From Brachybacterium sillae (GTDB lineage Bacteria > Actinomycetota > Actinomycetes > Actinomycetales > Dermabacteraceae), in contig NZ_JAFEUW010000001.1 of NCBI RefSeq assembly GCF_025028335.1, forward strand, positions 1,116,001 to 1,180,000: DNA of 64,000 bases, given 5' to 3'. The position numbers were made by a program, and so were the translations under genes. Of this stretch, positions 37,352 to 45,190 are shown piece after piece; position 1 is the stretch's first letter; each line of letters starts with the position of its first letter. The notes beneath the pieces are model-generated. The model saw only the letters and a program-made list of their open reading frames with translations. It was not told where the DNA came from and made no database searches.

Positions 37352-38364
37352 GGCTTCCGGAGTACACCCCGGCCCCCGACCGCTACGACACGATGCCCTA
37401 CCGGCGCGCCGGCCGCTCCGGTGTGCTGCTGCCGGCGATCGCCCTGGGACTGTGGCACTCCTTCGGGGAGAGTCACACCCTGGATGAGCAGCGTCAGATC
37501 GTGCGCCGCGCCGTGGACCTCGGGATCACGCATTTCGACCTCGCGAACAACTACGGGCCGCCGCCCGGCGCCGCCGAGGCGACCCTCGGCCGCATCCTCA
37601 AGGCCGACTTCTGGGGCCTGCGCGATGAACTGTTCCTCTCCACCAAGGCCGGGTACGAGATGTGGCCCGGCCCGTACGGCGACCGCGGCTCCCGCAAGCA
37701 CCTGCTGGCGAGCCTGGACCAGTCCCTCACCCGTCTGGGCGTCGACTACGTGGACGTCTTCTACCACCACCGCACCGATGCGGACACTCCGCTGGAGGAG
37801 ACCATGGGCGCGCTCGCCCAGGCGGTGACCTCCGGGAAGGCGCTGTACGTCGGGATCTCGAACTACAGCCCCGAGCGCACCCGCCAGGCCGCCCGCGTCC
37901 TGCAGGACCTCGGCACGCCCCTGCTGCTGCACCAGCCGTCGTATTCGATGTTCACGCGGCAGCCGGAGCAGGGGCTGCTGCAGGCGGCCGCGGAGGTGGG
38001 TGCCGGAGTGGCAGTGTTCTCGCCGCTGCAGCAGGGGCTGCTGACCTCCCGGTACCTCGACGGCGTGCCGGAGGGGTCGCGGGCGACGCAGGGCCGGTTC
38101 CTGCAGCGGGACCAGGCCGAGGACCCGCTCTACCGGGAGCGGGCCCAGGGCCTCGCGGCGATCGCCGAAGAGCGCGGCCAGACGCTCGCGCAGATGGCCC
38201 TTGCCTGGGTGCTGCGCCGACCCGAGGTGACCACCGCCCTGATCGGAGTCTCCCGGGTGGAGCAGCTGGAGGAGAACGTGGAGGCGGCGCGATCGGTGGC
38301 CTTCACCGATGACGAACTCGAGGCGATCGACGAGTTCGCCGTCGATGGCACCGGGCGGCGCTGA
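37348..38364 (+). CDS. gpr: Aldo/keto reductase, L-glyceraldehyde-3-phosphate reductase type (YghZ)
   Basis: A 338-residue TIM-barrel NADPH reductase that aligns by eye with E. coli YghZ throughout: PALSLGLWH-like LPAIALGLWHSFG, the active-site Asp/Tyr in FDLANNYGPPPG, Lys in STKAGYEMWPGPYG, His in YHHRTD, then LYVGISNYSPERT and LLLHQPSYSMF. YghZ reduces L-glyceraldehyde 3-phosphate and methylglyoxal, so a detoxification role is likely. It is translationally coupled to the preceding acetyltransferase gene (ATGA). Confidence 0.92.
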   Translation: MRLPEYTPAPDRYDTMPYRRAGRSGVLLPAIALGLWHSFGESHTLDEQRQIVRRAVDLGITHFDLANNYGPPPGAAEATLGRILKADFWGLRDELFLSTKAGYEMWPGPYGDRGSRKHLLASLDQSLTRLGVDYVDVFYHHRTDADTPLEETMGALAQAVTSGKALYVGISNYSPERTRQAARVLQDLGTPLLLHQPSYSMFTRQPEQGLLQAAAEVGAGVAVFSPLQQGLLTSRYLDGVPEGSRATQGRFLQRDQAEDPLYRERAQGLAAIAEERGQTLAQMALAWVLRRPEVTTALIGVSRVEQLEENVEAARSVAFTDDELEAIDEFAVDGTGRR

Positions 38365-38436
38365 ACCCCTGCCTCACTGACCTCCGCCCCAGAGCACGGG
38401 GTACTCAGGGCACCGAGCCCTCAAAGCACCGGGGCC

Positions 38437-39279
38437 TCAGAGCACCGAATTGAGGAAGGCCCGCAGGCGCTGCGTGCGGGGGGCGTCGATCACCTGCGAG
38501 GGCGGGCCCTGCTCGACGATCTCCCCGTCGGCCATGAACACCACATGGTCGGCGACCTCCCGGGCGAACCCGATCTCGTGGGTCACCACGATCATCGTCA
38601 TGCCGGAGCGGGCGAGGTCCTTCAGCACGCTCAGCACCTCCGCCACCAGCTCCGGGTCGAGAGCGCTGGTGGGTTCATCGAAGAGCATCAGCTCCGGCTC
38701 CATCGCGAGCGCCCGCGCAATCGCCACCCGCTGCTGCTGGCCACCGGAGAGCTCCGAGGGGTAGTGGTCGGCGCGGTCGGCGAGACCGACGCGGTCCAGC
38801 AGCTCCCGGGCGGTGGCCTCGGCGCGGTCGCGGGGGATGCCCCGCACCTGCACGGGGGCCTCCATCACGTTCTGCAGGGCGGTCAGATGCGGGAACAGGT
38901 GGAAGCGCTGGAACACCATGCCGATGCGGGAGCGCTGCGCGGCGATCTCCTTCTCGCTCAGGCGCTGCCACCGGCCGTCCGGGAGCGGTTCCTCGGCGAA
39001 ACCCTGGGTGACGCCGTCGATGCGCACCCGGCCGGAGGTCGGTTCCTCCAGCTGATTGATGCAGCGCAGCAGGGTGGATTTCCCGGACCCGGAGGGGCCG
39101 ATCAGCACGCACACCTCACCCTCGCGCACCACGAGGTCGTTGCCGCGCAGCACGTGGAGGCAACCGAACACCTTGTGCAGGTCCTGCACCTCCACCAGGG
39201 GGTGGGCGGTGGTGTCCCGGGCCGGGCTCTCGGGTGTCGGGCTGTCGGGCGTCGGGCTGTCGGGCCGGGTGCTGGTCAC
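38437..39279 (-). CDS. Amino acid ABC importer, ATP-binding protein
   Basis: A 280-residue ATPase of the polar amino acid uptake family (GlnQ/ArtP type). A 25-residue Pro/Ser/Thr extension precedes the domain. It has Walker [10 protein letters not shown], signature [16 protein letters not shown], Walker [13 protein letters not shown] and the H-loop [13 protein letters not shown]. It powers import with the permease gene, which it follows by a 4-bp overlap. The extension contains the repeated unit [13 protein letters not shown]. Confidence 0.93.
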   Translation of the reverse strand: MTSTRPDSPTPDSPTPESPARDTTAHPLVEVQDLHKVFGCLHVLRGNDLVVREGEVCVLIGPSGSGKSTLLRCINQLEEPTSGRVRIDGVTQGFAEEPLPDGRWQRLSEKEIAAQRSRIGMVFQRFHLFPHLTALQNVMEAPVQVRGIPRDRAEATARELLDRVGLADRADHYPSELSGGQQQRVAIARALAMEPELMLFDEPTSALDPELVAEVLSVLKDLARSGMTMIVVTHEIGFAREVADHVVFMADGEIVEQGPPSQVIDAPRTQRLRAFLNSVL

Positions 39280-40286
39280 AGCTCCACCTCCGGGAGGGAG
39301 TCCTTGGGGGTCGTGCCGGCGCGGTTCACGGCGGCCTGGCGGGAATGCCGGGTGGACGGGCCGGTGGGGCGGTCGTCGAAACCGCGGCCGAAGTAGCGCT
39401 CCAGGTAGTGCTGGCCGACCATCAGGATGCTGGTGACCAGCAGGTACCAGAACGCGGCGACGATCAGCAGCGGCACCGGGGTGAACAGCATGTTCGCGAT
39501 GCTGTTGGTGGCGAAGGTGAGATCCAGGGTGAACGGCACCGCGAGCACCAGCGAGGTGGTCTTCAGCATGCCGATGGTCTCGTTGCCCAGGGGCGGGACG
39601 ATCACCCGCATCGCCTGCGGCAGCACGATCCGTCGCAGGATCTTCCCCTCCCCCATGCCGAGGGCACGGGCGGCCTCGCTCTGGCCGCGATCCACACTGT
39701 TCAGGCCGGAGCGGATGATCTCCGCGAGGTACGCGCCCTCGTTGAGGCCGAGGCCGATGACCGCCGCCCAGAACGCGGTGAAGAGGTCACGGGTCTCGAA
39801 CGCGAACAGCTCCGGACCGAAGGGCACACCCACCGCGATCTTGGGGACGATCACGGTGAACAGTCCCCAGAACACCAGCTGGGTGTACACCGGGGTGCCG
39901 CGGAAGACGAAGATGTACGCCCACGACACACCCCGCAGCACCGGGTTGTGGCTGCGCCGCATGATCGCGGCGGTCAGCGCCACCACGGTGCCGACGATCA
40001 TCGACAGCAGCGTCAGCAGCAGAGTCCAGCCGACGCCCTGCATCACGCGCACGTCGAACAGGAACCGGGCGACGGTGCCCCAGGCGAACACCTCGTTGCG
40101 CACCAGGAACATCAGCAGGGCCAGGGCGAGGACCGCGACGATCGCCGCGGAGATCCAGGTGCCCGGGCGTGGGGCGGAGCGCACCCGGCGGGCGGCCGGC
40201 AGGCCACCGTGGCGCGGCGTGGTGGGTGTCGGGGCGGAGGCCGACGGCCCGGTCGGGTCGGCGGGGAGGGAGGCGGAGGTGCTCAT
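39276..40286 (-). CDS. Amino acid ABC importer, permease
   Basis: A 336-residue HisMQ-type permease. A disordered N-terminal extension of about 45 residues and an extra helix ([19 protein letters not shown]) precede the family core of about five helices. The EAA loop [23 protein letters not shown] matches the family and couples to the ATPase. A single permease gene suggests a homodimer. ATGA overlaps link it to the genes on both sides. Confidence 0.92.
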   Translation of the reverse strand: MSTSASLPADPTGPSASAPTPTTPRHGGLPAARRVRSAPRPGTWISAAIVAVLALALLMFLVRNEVFAWGTVARFLFDVRVMQGVGWTLLLTLLSMIVGTVVALTAAIMRRSHNPVLRGVSWAYIFVFRGTPVYTQLVFWGLFTVIVPKIAVGVPFGPELFAFETRDLFTAFWAAVIGLGLNEGAYLAEIIRSGLNSVDRGQSEAARALGMGEGKILRRIVLPQAMRVIVPPLGNETIGMLKTTSLVLAVPFTLDLTFATNSIANMLFTPVPLLIVAAFWYLLVTSILMVGQHYLERYFGRGFDDRPTGPSTRHSRQAAVNRAGTTPKDSLPEVEL

Positions 40287-41203
40287 GCGTCGGGGTCCAC
40301 TTCGGAGACGGGGATCATGCCGGACTCATTGCCCCAGGCGGCGAGGATGCGCTGCATGTGGCCGGAGTCGATGAGGTGCTGCACGGCCTGCTGGAGCGCG
40401 CGGGCCAGCTCGGGCTGATCCTTCGCGACGACGATGCCGTTGAGGGCGGACTCCTCGACCGGGCCGATGCGCTCGAGGGTTCCGCGGGAGCGGGCGACGG
40501 CGTACTCGATCACCGGGGAGTCGGCCATGAGCACGTCGGTCTTGCCGCCGGCGGTGTTCGTGGCGGCGTCGGCGTTGGTGGTGTATGCCAGCACGTCCAA
40601 CCGGGGGCGCTGCTCGGCGCGGCAGCGGTCGGCGCGCTCGCGCGCCACTTCCTCGGTGTAGGTGCCGACCTGCAGGGACACGCGCTCCCCGCAGAGGTCG
40701 GCCGGGTCGACGCCGTAGGGGTTGCCGGTGCGCACCGCGTAGGAGAATCCCGCGCGGAAGTACGACACCATCGAGACCGCCTGAAGGCGTTCCGCGCTGA
40801 TCGTGAAGCTGGAGATTCCGACGTCGTAGCTGCTGCCCACGGCGGGGATGATCTGGGAGAACACCGCGGACTCGGTGCGGGTGCGCAGCCCCAGGACACG
40901 CCCGAGGGCGTTGAACAGGTCGATGTCATACCCGACGGCGTTGCCCTGGCCGTCGAGGAACTCCCCCGGCGCGTAGTCGAGGGAGGCACCGTTGACCAGT
41001 TCGCCGCGCTCCCGGATCGCGGCGGGGACGCGCTGCGCGATCTGCGGGACCTCGGTGATGGCGGAGAGGTCGACGGTGGGGACCGCGTTGGTCTCCGCCA
41101 GCAGGCGGTCACTGGCGTGCGTGCAGGAGGCCAGCGCACCGGCGCCGAGGGCGGCCAGCGGGAGGGCGCGCAACAGGCTGCGCCGGGACGGTCGAGTACT
41201 CAC
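40283..41203 (-). CDS. Amino acid ABC importer, substrate-binding lipoprotein
   Basis: A 306-residue binding protein with a twin-Arg/Ser-rich signal (TRPSRRSLLRALPLAALGAG) ending in the lipobox LASC, so the mature protein is lipid-anchored. The SBP family 3 fold is shown by GYDIDLFNALGRVLGL and DVGISSFTISAERLQAVSMVSYF. The substrate is a polar or cationic amino acid by family; not resolved. I choose the GTG at 41203: TACACT lies 6 bases upstream, so the transcript may be leaderless. An in-frame ATG at 41230 is within the repeat operator and is less likely. Confidence 0.88.
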   Translation of the reverse strand: MSTRPSRRSLLRALPLAALGAGALASCTHASDRLLAETNAVPTVDLSAITEVPQIAQRVPAAIRERGELVNGASLDYAPGEFLDGQGNAVGYDIDLFNALGRVLGLRTRTESAVFSQIIPAVGSSYDVGISSFTISAERLQAVSMVSYFRAGFSYAVRTGNPYGVDPADLCGERVSLQVGTYTEEVARERADRCRAEQRPRLDVLAYTTNADAATNTAGGKTDVLMADSPVIEYAVARSRGTLERIGPVEESALNGIVVAKDQPELARALQQAVQHLIDSGHMQRILAAWGNESGMIPVSEVDPDA

Positions 41204-41213
41204 CCCACAAGTG

Positions 41214-41230
41214 TATGCATGGTTATGCAT
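41214..41230 (-). promoter_or_regulatory. Direct repeat of TATGCAT upstream of the amino acid importer
   Basis: TATGCAT occurs at 41214-41220 and again at 41224-41230, ten bases apart (one helix turn), and the second copy continues to TATGCATAT. Each ATGCAT core is itself a palindrome. On the minus strand the repeat sits directly upstream of a TACACT -10-like hexamer (41214-41209), where a repressor would block transcription. It resembles an ArgR-type ARG box by eye only. Confidence 0.5.
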
Positions 41231-41309
41231 ATCCTTGAGTGTCCTGTGGGGCGCTGGTGGCGGAGCTCACGTAGGGAGCGAGCTCGGGGGTGCACGCTAC
41301 GGTGTTCCG

Positions 41310-41972
41310 GTGAGCTCCCGCATGCAGAAGATCGTCATCGCCGTGGTGGCGCTCGCGCTGATCATCCCCACCGGATTCATCGGCGTGGGTGCGCTGACCG
41401 GCGGGCAGGACAGCACGGACGCGGGCGGCCCGGGTGCAGCCTCCCCCGTCGTCGAGGACACCCGTCCGGCCGTGGACCCCGCCGATCAACCGGCCCGGCC
41501 ACAGCTGGCGATGCCACCGTTGCCGGCCGCCGTCGACCAGCAGACACCTGCGGGTGCCGAGGCGGCGGTGCGGTACCTGCTCGACTCCTACCCCGCGATG
41601 ATGACCACCGGGGACACCTCCGCCTGGGAGCAGGTGGTCTCGCCCCAGTGCGCGGTCTGCACCCAGTTCCTGGACAATGCGCAGGCGCTCTCCGCGCAGG
41701 ACGGGTACCTGGTGGGGGGTGAGTTCACCGTCGACGACACGCGCTTCAGCGGCACCGGCGAGCCGCCCGCCAGCGGCACCGTGGAGGTCCGTTTCCGCGA
41801 GGCCGAAGGGCTCCTGATCGACGACCCGACGCGGCAGGGCACTCCGATCCCGCCCGTGAGCGGCACCCTCAGTGCCCAGGTGGCCTGGGACGGGTCGCGC
41901 TGGCGCGTCCGAGACATGGCCCTCGCGCCGGATCACCAGGGCGCGGCGGGGTCCGACGGCGGGGCGGGCTGA
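41310..41972 (+). CDS. Secreted or membrane-anchored hypothetical protein (DUF6318-like)
   Basis: A 220-residue protein starting at the GTG at 41310 (MSSRMQKIV). A transmembrane or signal helix (IVIAVVALALIIPTGFIGVGAL, residues 7-28) is followed by a Pro/Ala linker. The extracytoplasmic domain contains TPAGAEAAVRYLLDSYPAMMTTGDTSAWEQVVSPQCAVCTQFL, with a CxxC that may form a disulfide, and a beta region ending WDGSRWRVRDMAL. The text resembles DUF6318-type actinobacterial proteins, which lack a known function; this match is from memory. It is divergent from the importer operon with 106 bp between starts. Confidence 0.65.
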   Translation: MSSRMQKIVIAVVALALIIPTGFIGVGALTGGQDSTDAGGPGAASPVVEDTRPAVDPADQPARPQLAMPPLPAAVDQQTPAGAEAAVRYLLDSYPAMMTTGDTSAWEQVVSPQCAVCTQFLDNAQALSAQDGYLVGGEFTVDDTRFSGTGEPPASGTVEVRFREAEGLLIDDPTRQGTPIPPVSGTLSAQVAWDGSRWRVRDMALAPDHQGAAGSDGGAG

Positions 41973-42496
41973 GCGACACTGACGGGCTGAAGGATGCCTG
42001 CGTGGAGGGGACCGCGCTGCGCCTCCCCCGTCGAGCTGGACGAAACTGGCGGAATCCAGGTCCCGAAACGCCATTCTCATCGCACTACCGAAGCGTCACT
42101 CTGGAGGAGTCGGGACGTTGGCACCCGCACAGCACTGAGTGGGCACCACCAACGGGGCCGGAGCTGGAGATCACCAGCTGGGCATGCGGTGCCCACCACC
42201 AGCGAGGCCGGGGGTGGAGATCATCAGCGGAGCACGCTGTGGGAGGCGGGGGCAACATCAGCGTGCCACGCTGGCCGACGCCGCGACATCGAAGCAGTTG
42301 GCGGAATCGGCCCTGGATAGCGCCAACTGCGCGCCCCTCGAGTCTCACCGGCGGGCCGAGCCGGCCGCGGTGCGGGGTGGGCCGAGTCGGCCGCGGTGCG
42401 GGGTGGGCCGAGTCGGCCGCGGTGCGGGGTGGGCCGAGCCGGCCGCGGTGCGGGGCACGTGAGCCGGGCTGGCTGGCCCCGCTGGCCGCGCCGGGG
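41973..42496. other. 524-bp gene-free region with two kinds of repeat
   Basis: No ORF here has protein-like text; the open frames (such as ATG 41994) are Arg/Gly-rich artefacts. It contains a 34-bp direct repeat (42144-42177 and 42194-42227, 29 of 34 bases identical, 50-bp period), TGGCGGAATC at 42047-42056 and again at 42299-42308, and a run of four 26-bp tandem units (42353-42456). It lies between two convergent gene ends, so it is not a promoter region. It may be decayed coding sequence. Confidence 0.55.
42353..42456. repeat. Four tandem copies of a 26-bp unit
   Basis: The unit GGGCCGAGYCGGCCGCGGTG plus CGGGGT repeats four times without gaps (42353, 42379, 42405, 42431). Copies 1 and 4 have C, and copies 2 and 3 have T, at position 9; the last base of copy 4 is C. 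Each unit holds the palindrome CGGCCG. It lies 40 bp downstream of the PH-like membrane gene. Confidence 0.95.
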
Positions 42497-43213
42497 CTAT
42501 CTCAACCCGGGCAGCTGCCGTGCGGCGTCGGCCGAGTTGCCAGTGAGCTCGCGCACGGGCGCCTGGCCGGTGGCCTGCGCCAGCTGGGCGAGTCGCTCCG
42601 CGCCGACGGAGCGGGCGAGGCTCCCGGCCGCCTGGGCGATCTGTGCGGTGACCTGCTCCGGCGGGGTGGAACTGGTGCCGGCGAACCATACCCAGCGCCC
42701 GTCGATGGACAGGGGTGGGGGATCCTGCAGCGGGGCGAGCAGCGCGTTGTGGCGCCGCGCCTCCTTCGGCGAGGGGCCGACGAAGTGCACGCCCCTGCCG
42801 GTCCAGGCACTGCGGCGCACCGTGGACTGCGGGAAGCCGGAGTGGCCGGTCTCGCGCCCGTACTTCCGAGCGCCGGTCACGGGCACCACGCTGCCGGGCA
42901 CGATCTGCTCGTAGCGGACTACGTACGGGCGCAGCCCTGGGGCGACGGAGCCGATCACCAGGCCGCGCTCGCACACCACCAGCCGTTCGCCACTGATGTA
43001 CAGCAGGATCAGGCCGAAGATGAGCGCGAAGGTGGCGATGGGCCCGATGATGAACAGCGCGTTCTCACCGGGGTTGATCAGGGTGAGCCCGGAGAACAGC
43101 GCCCAGACCAGCACGAATATCCCCACCACCAGCGGACCGGGGCGGTCGGAGTGGACGGCGAGGACCTCACCCACCTCGTCCCGGTGACGGCGGGCCTTGC
43201 TGCGGGCCGTCAC
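42497..43213 (-). CDS. Two-helix membrane protein with PH-like region
   Basis: A 238-residue protein that I do not recognise as a named family. A basic N-terminus (TARSKARRHRDEVGE) leads to two close transmembrane helices (about residues 29-50 and 54-73). A cytoplasmic beta region follows, beginning GERLVVCERGLVIGSVAPGLRPYVVRYEQIVPG, which reads like a bacterial PH domain, and then an Ala/Gln/Leu-rich helical tail. It overlaps the preceding gene by 4 bp and ends the WXG100 triad. The 26-bp tandem repeats lie just past its stop. Confidence 0.6.
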   Translation of the reverse strand: MTARSKARRHRDEVGEVLAVHSDRPGPLVVGIFVLVWALFSGLTLINPGENALFIIGPIATFALIFGLILLYISGERLVVCERGLVIGSVAPGLRPYVVRYEQIVPGSVVPVTGARKYGRETGHSGFPQSTVRRSAWTGRGVHFVGPSPKEARRHNALLAPLQDPPPLSIDGRWVWFAGTSSTPPEQVTAQIAQAAGSLARSVGAERLAQLAQATGQAPVRELTGNSADAARQLPGLR

Positions 43214-44094
43214 TCCTGGGGGTCCTCGGTGCCGGAGCCCTCCGGTGCAGTGGCCGCGACGACATCCTGCAGGAGGGCCTCAAGAGTGCTGCGGGACACG
43301 GTGCCGACGCGTCGTACGGTGTCCTCGCCCTCACCGGCCTCCTCCATCAGAGCGACCCGGCTCCCGCCGGAGAACAGTGTGAAAGCGGTGGGCTCCTGGG
43401 CGCCCTCACGCTCGAGGACCAGGATCGTGGTCATGGCCCGTGACTCTGCCAGGCGAGCCGCCGTGGGGCTGCTGCCGAACTCCGATGCCGGGACCTCCAC
43501 CGGCTCCTCGTCGGTCTCGCCGATGCCCTCGGCCGGATCGATGAAGGCGATGAGCTGCTCCGGAAGCGCCGCGCCGTCCATCAGGAAGAACAGGTGGAAC
43601 CCGGTCGCGTCGAACACCTCCCACAGCACGCGCACCTCGCCGTCCATGTGGAAGAGGTAGAAGTAGCCATAGGCCGTCCCGCGCTCGGTGCGGCGCTCGG
43701 CGATCATGACGGCGTCGGAGGTGCGGCGCAGCACTGCCGTGCCCTGCAGCTCGGGCACCGCCACCATCGAGGCCTGCTCCTCGCCTGCGGCGTCATCGCG
43801 TCGGGGGTCGTTGACCACGGCGGAGGTGACGATGCCGCGCGCGATCATCGACCGCATGGCGGCAGCCGTGACCAGAGCGCGGGATTCCTCCCCCGGAGCC
43901 GACTCCGCCACCCAGGGGGTGGGCGTGAGCGGATCGTTCTGGAAGCCGTCCAGAGCCATCAGCTCCTCGTCGGTGAGGGTGACGATCTCCTTGACCTCCC
44001 CGTCCAGCGGCTGCATCAACAGGTCCGTGGCGACCTGGATGTCCTCGGCGGAGAAGCTGGGGGCGCTGGACGGCGGCTGCGGTGCGGAAGTCAT
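43210..44094 (-). CDS. Unrecognised soluble protein in WXG100 triad
   Basis: A 294-residue acidic protein with no signal peptide or membrane helix. Its order is: a Pro/Ser-rich start, a helical part (FSAEDIQVATDLLMQPL), a block with AAMRSMIARGIVTSAVV near residue 78-95, then a beta-rich core with VLRRTSDAVMIAERR, AYGYFYLFHMDGEVRVLWEVFDATGFHLFFLMD (about 141-172) and a C-terminal strand-helix region. An EspG-like chaperone fold is possible from the helix-then-strand order and context, but no motif proves it. It is 50 bp after the WXG100 gene and overlaps the membrane gene by 4 bp. Confidence 0.6.
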   Translation of the reverse strand: MTSAPQPPSSAPSFSAEDIQVATDLLMQPLDGEVKEIVTLTDEELMALDGFQNDPLTPTPWVAESAPGEESRALVTAAAMRSMIARGIVTSAVVNDPRRDDAAGEEQASMVAVPELQGTAVLRRTSDAVMIAERRTERGTAYGYFYLFHMDGEVRVLWEVFDATGFHLFFLMDGAALPEQLIAFIDPAEGIGETDEEPVEVPASEFGSSPTAARLAESRAMTTILVLEREGAQEPTAFTLFSGGSRVALMEEAGEGEDTVRRVGTVSRSTLEALLQDVVAATAPEGSGTEDPQE

Positions 44095-44144
44095 GGTCTG
44101 AGCGTACGCACAAGCGGGTTCACGTGCACGCCGTCACCGATGGA

Positions 44145-45062
44145 TCAGAACAGGCCGCCGAGGAAATCGCCAGCGGCGTCGAGCGCTCCGCCGACGACAT
44201 CGCCCGCGTCGCTGACGAAGTCGCTGACATGCCCGCCGACGTCCCCCGCGAAGGAGGTGATGCTGTCCCAGTTGTCGTAGATGGCGTTGCCGGCTGCCCA
44301 CAGGCCCGCGCCGAGCCCTGCCGCGGCCACCACTCCCAGCCCGATGGGGCCCAGGGCGGCGCCGGCGCCGAGGGCGACGGCGAGTCCACCTGCACCGCTG
44401 ATGACGCTCAGGCCGCCGGCGATGCGGTCGCCCCACCCGCGCCATCCGTCGTGCGAGGGGTTGATCATGTCCGAGATGCCCCCGGCGATCGCGAGGACGC
44501 CCCCGGCCCCGCCGAGGAACCGGCCCACGCCTCCGAGCTTCCCCAGGAAACCGGCGGCATCGTCGACCATCCCGGAGCGGATGAACGCCTGGGCGGACTG
44601 TGCGGCGGGGCCGAGGGTGCCCATCGCCTGGCGCAGCGCCATCAGGCTGCGGCCCTGCTTGAACATCTTCCAGGCGGCACCGGCGGCGCTGCCCACGGAG
44701 GTGGCGACGCCAGCGATGGTGCTGAGCGGATTGGAGAGCAGGTCGGAGAGCATGTCGCCGAAGGAGCGGTCGCCACCGCCGCCTCCGCCGCCCCCTTCAC
44801 CGCTGGCCTGGTCCTGCTCCTCCGCGTGCTCGCCGATCTCGGTGCGTCGGGAGTCGAGCTTGCCCGCGACCTGATCGAACAGGGAGGAGATGCGGCCGGC
44901 GAAGTCATCGCGGAACGAGTCGGCGTCCTGGCCCACCCACTCCACGGAGGTGACGCGCGACTGGAGGGTGTCGCGCAGCTCCATCAGGCGCCCGGAGCCC
45001 AGCTGCACCCTGTCCGCGTAGTCACGGAGCGCGTCGGTATCGGCACCGTAGAAGCCGCTCAT
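44145..45062 (-). CDS. WXG100-type protein with glycine-rich hydrophobic C-terminal domain
   Basis: A 305-residue protein. Residues 1-90 look like one WXG100 helical hairpin: two amphipathic helices around Trp42-Val-Gly44 (SVEWVGQDADSFRDDF). A pure glycine linker (about 89-98) leads into a 200-residue domain of hydrophobic, Gly/Ala-rich helices (AGVATSVGSAAGAAW, FLGGAGGVLAIAGGI, AVALGAGAALGPIGLGVVAAAGLGAGLWAAG), ending in aspartate-spaced DVGGHVSDFVSDAGDVVGGAL. The length and tail are like type VII secretion effectors that insert in membranes. There is no YxxxD/E export motif that I can see. No ESX core genes occur in the window. Confidence 0.75.
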   Translation of the reverse strand: MSGFYGADTDALRDYADRVQLGSGRLMELRDTLQSRVTSVEWVGQDADSFRDDFAGRISSLFDQVAGKLDSRRTEIGEHAEEQDQASGEGGGGGGGGDRSFGDMLSDLLSNPLSTIAGVATSVGSAAGAAWKMFKQGRSLMALRQAMGTLGPAAQSAQAFIRSGMVDDAAGFLGKLGGVGRFLGGAGGVLAIAGGISDMINPSHDGWRGWGDRIAGGLSVISGAGGLAVALGAGAALGPIGLGVVAAAGLGAGLWAAGNAIYDNWDSITSFAGDVGGHVSDFVSDAGDVVGGALDAAGDFLGGLF

Positions 45063-45143
45063 CCCTGCCTCATTCCCCTGTCCGTGCCGCGCATGCGGTC
45101 TGATCGTCAGCAGTCAGGGTATCCAGCACGCCACCGGAGCACT

Positions 45144-45161
45144 ATGGGGAGTACTCCCCAT
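45144..45161. repeat. 18-bp perfect palindrome upstream of the WXG100 gene
   Basis: ATGGGGAGTACTCCCCAT is a perfect palindrome centred on GTAC. It lies 82 bp upstream of the WXG100 start and 29 bp past the methyltransferase stop, both on the minus strand. It could be a regulator-binding site for the triad or a terminator stem for the exporter operon; without a loop, the operator reading is more natural. Confidence 0.55.
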
Positions 45162-45190
45162 GCCGGAGGGCCAGTGGATCCCGCGCTGCC

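Noticed and set aside
41994-42320. A 108-codon ORF in the repeat-rich gap
   Set aside because: Arg/Gly/Ser/His-rich with no hydrophobic core and no ribosome-binding site; the DNA has repeats unrelated to codon phase.
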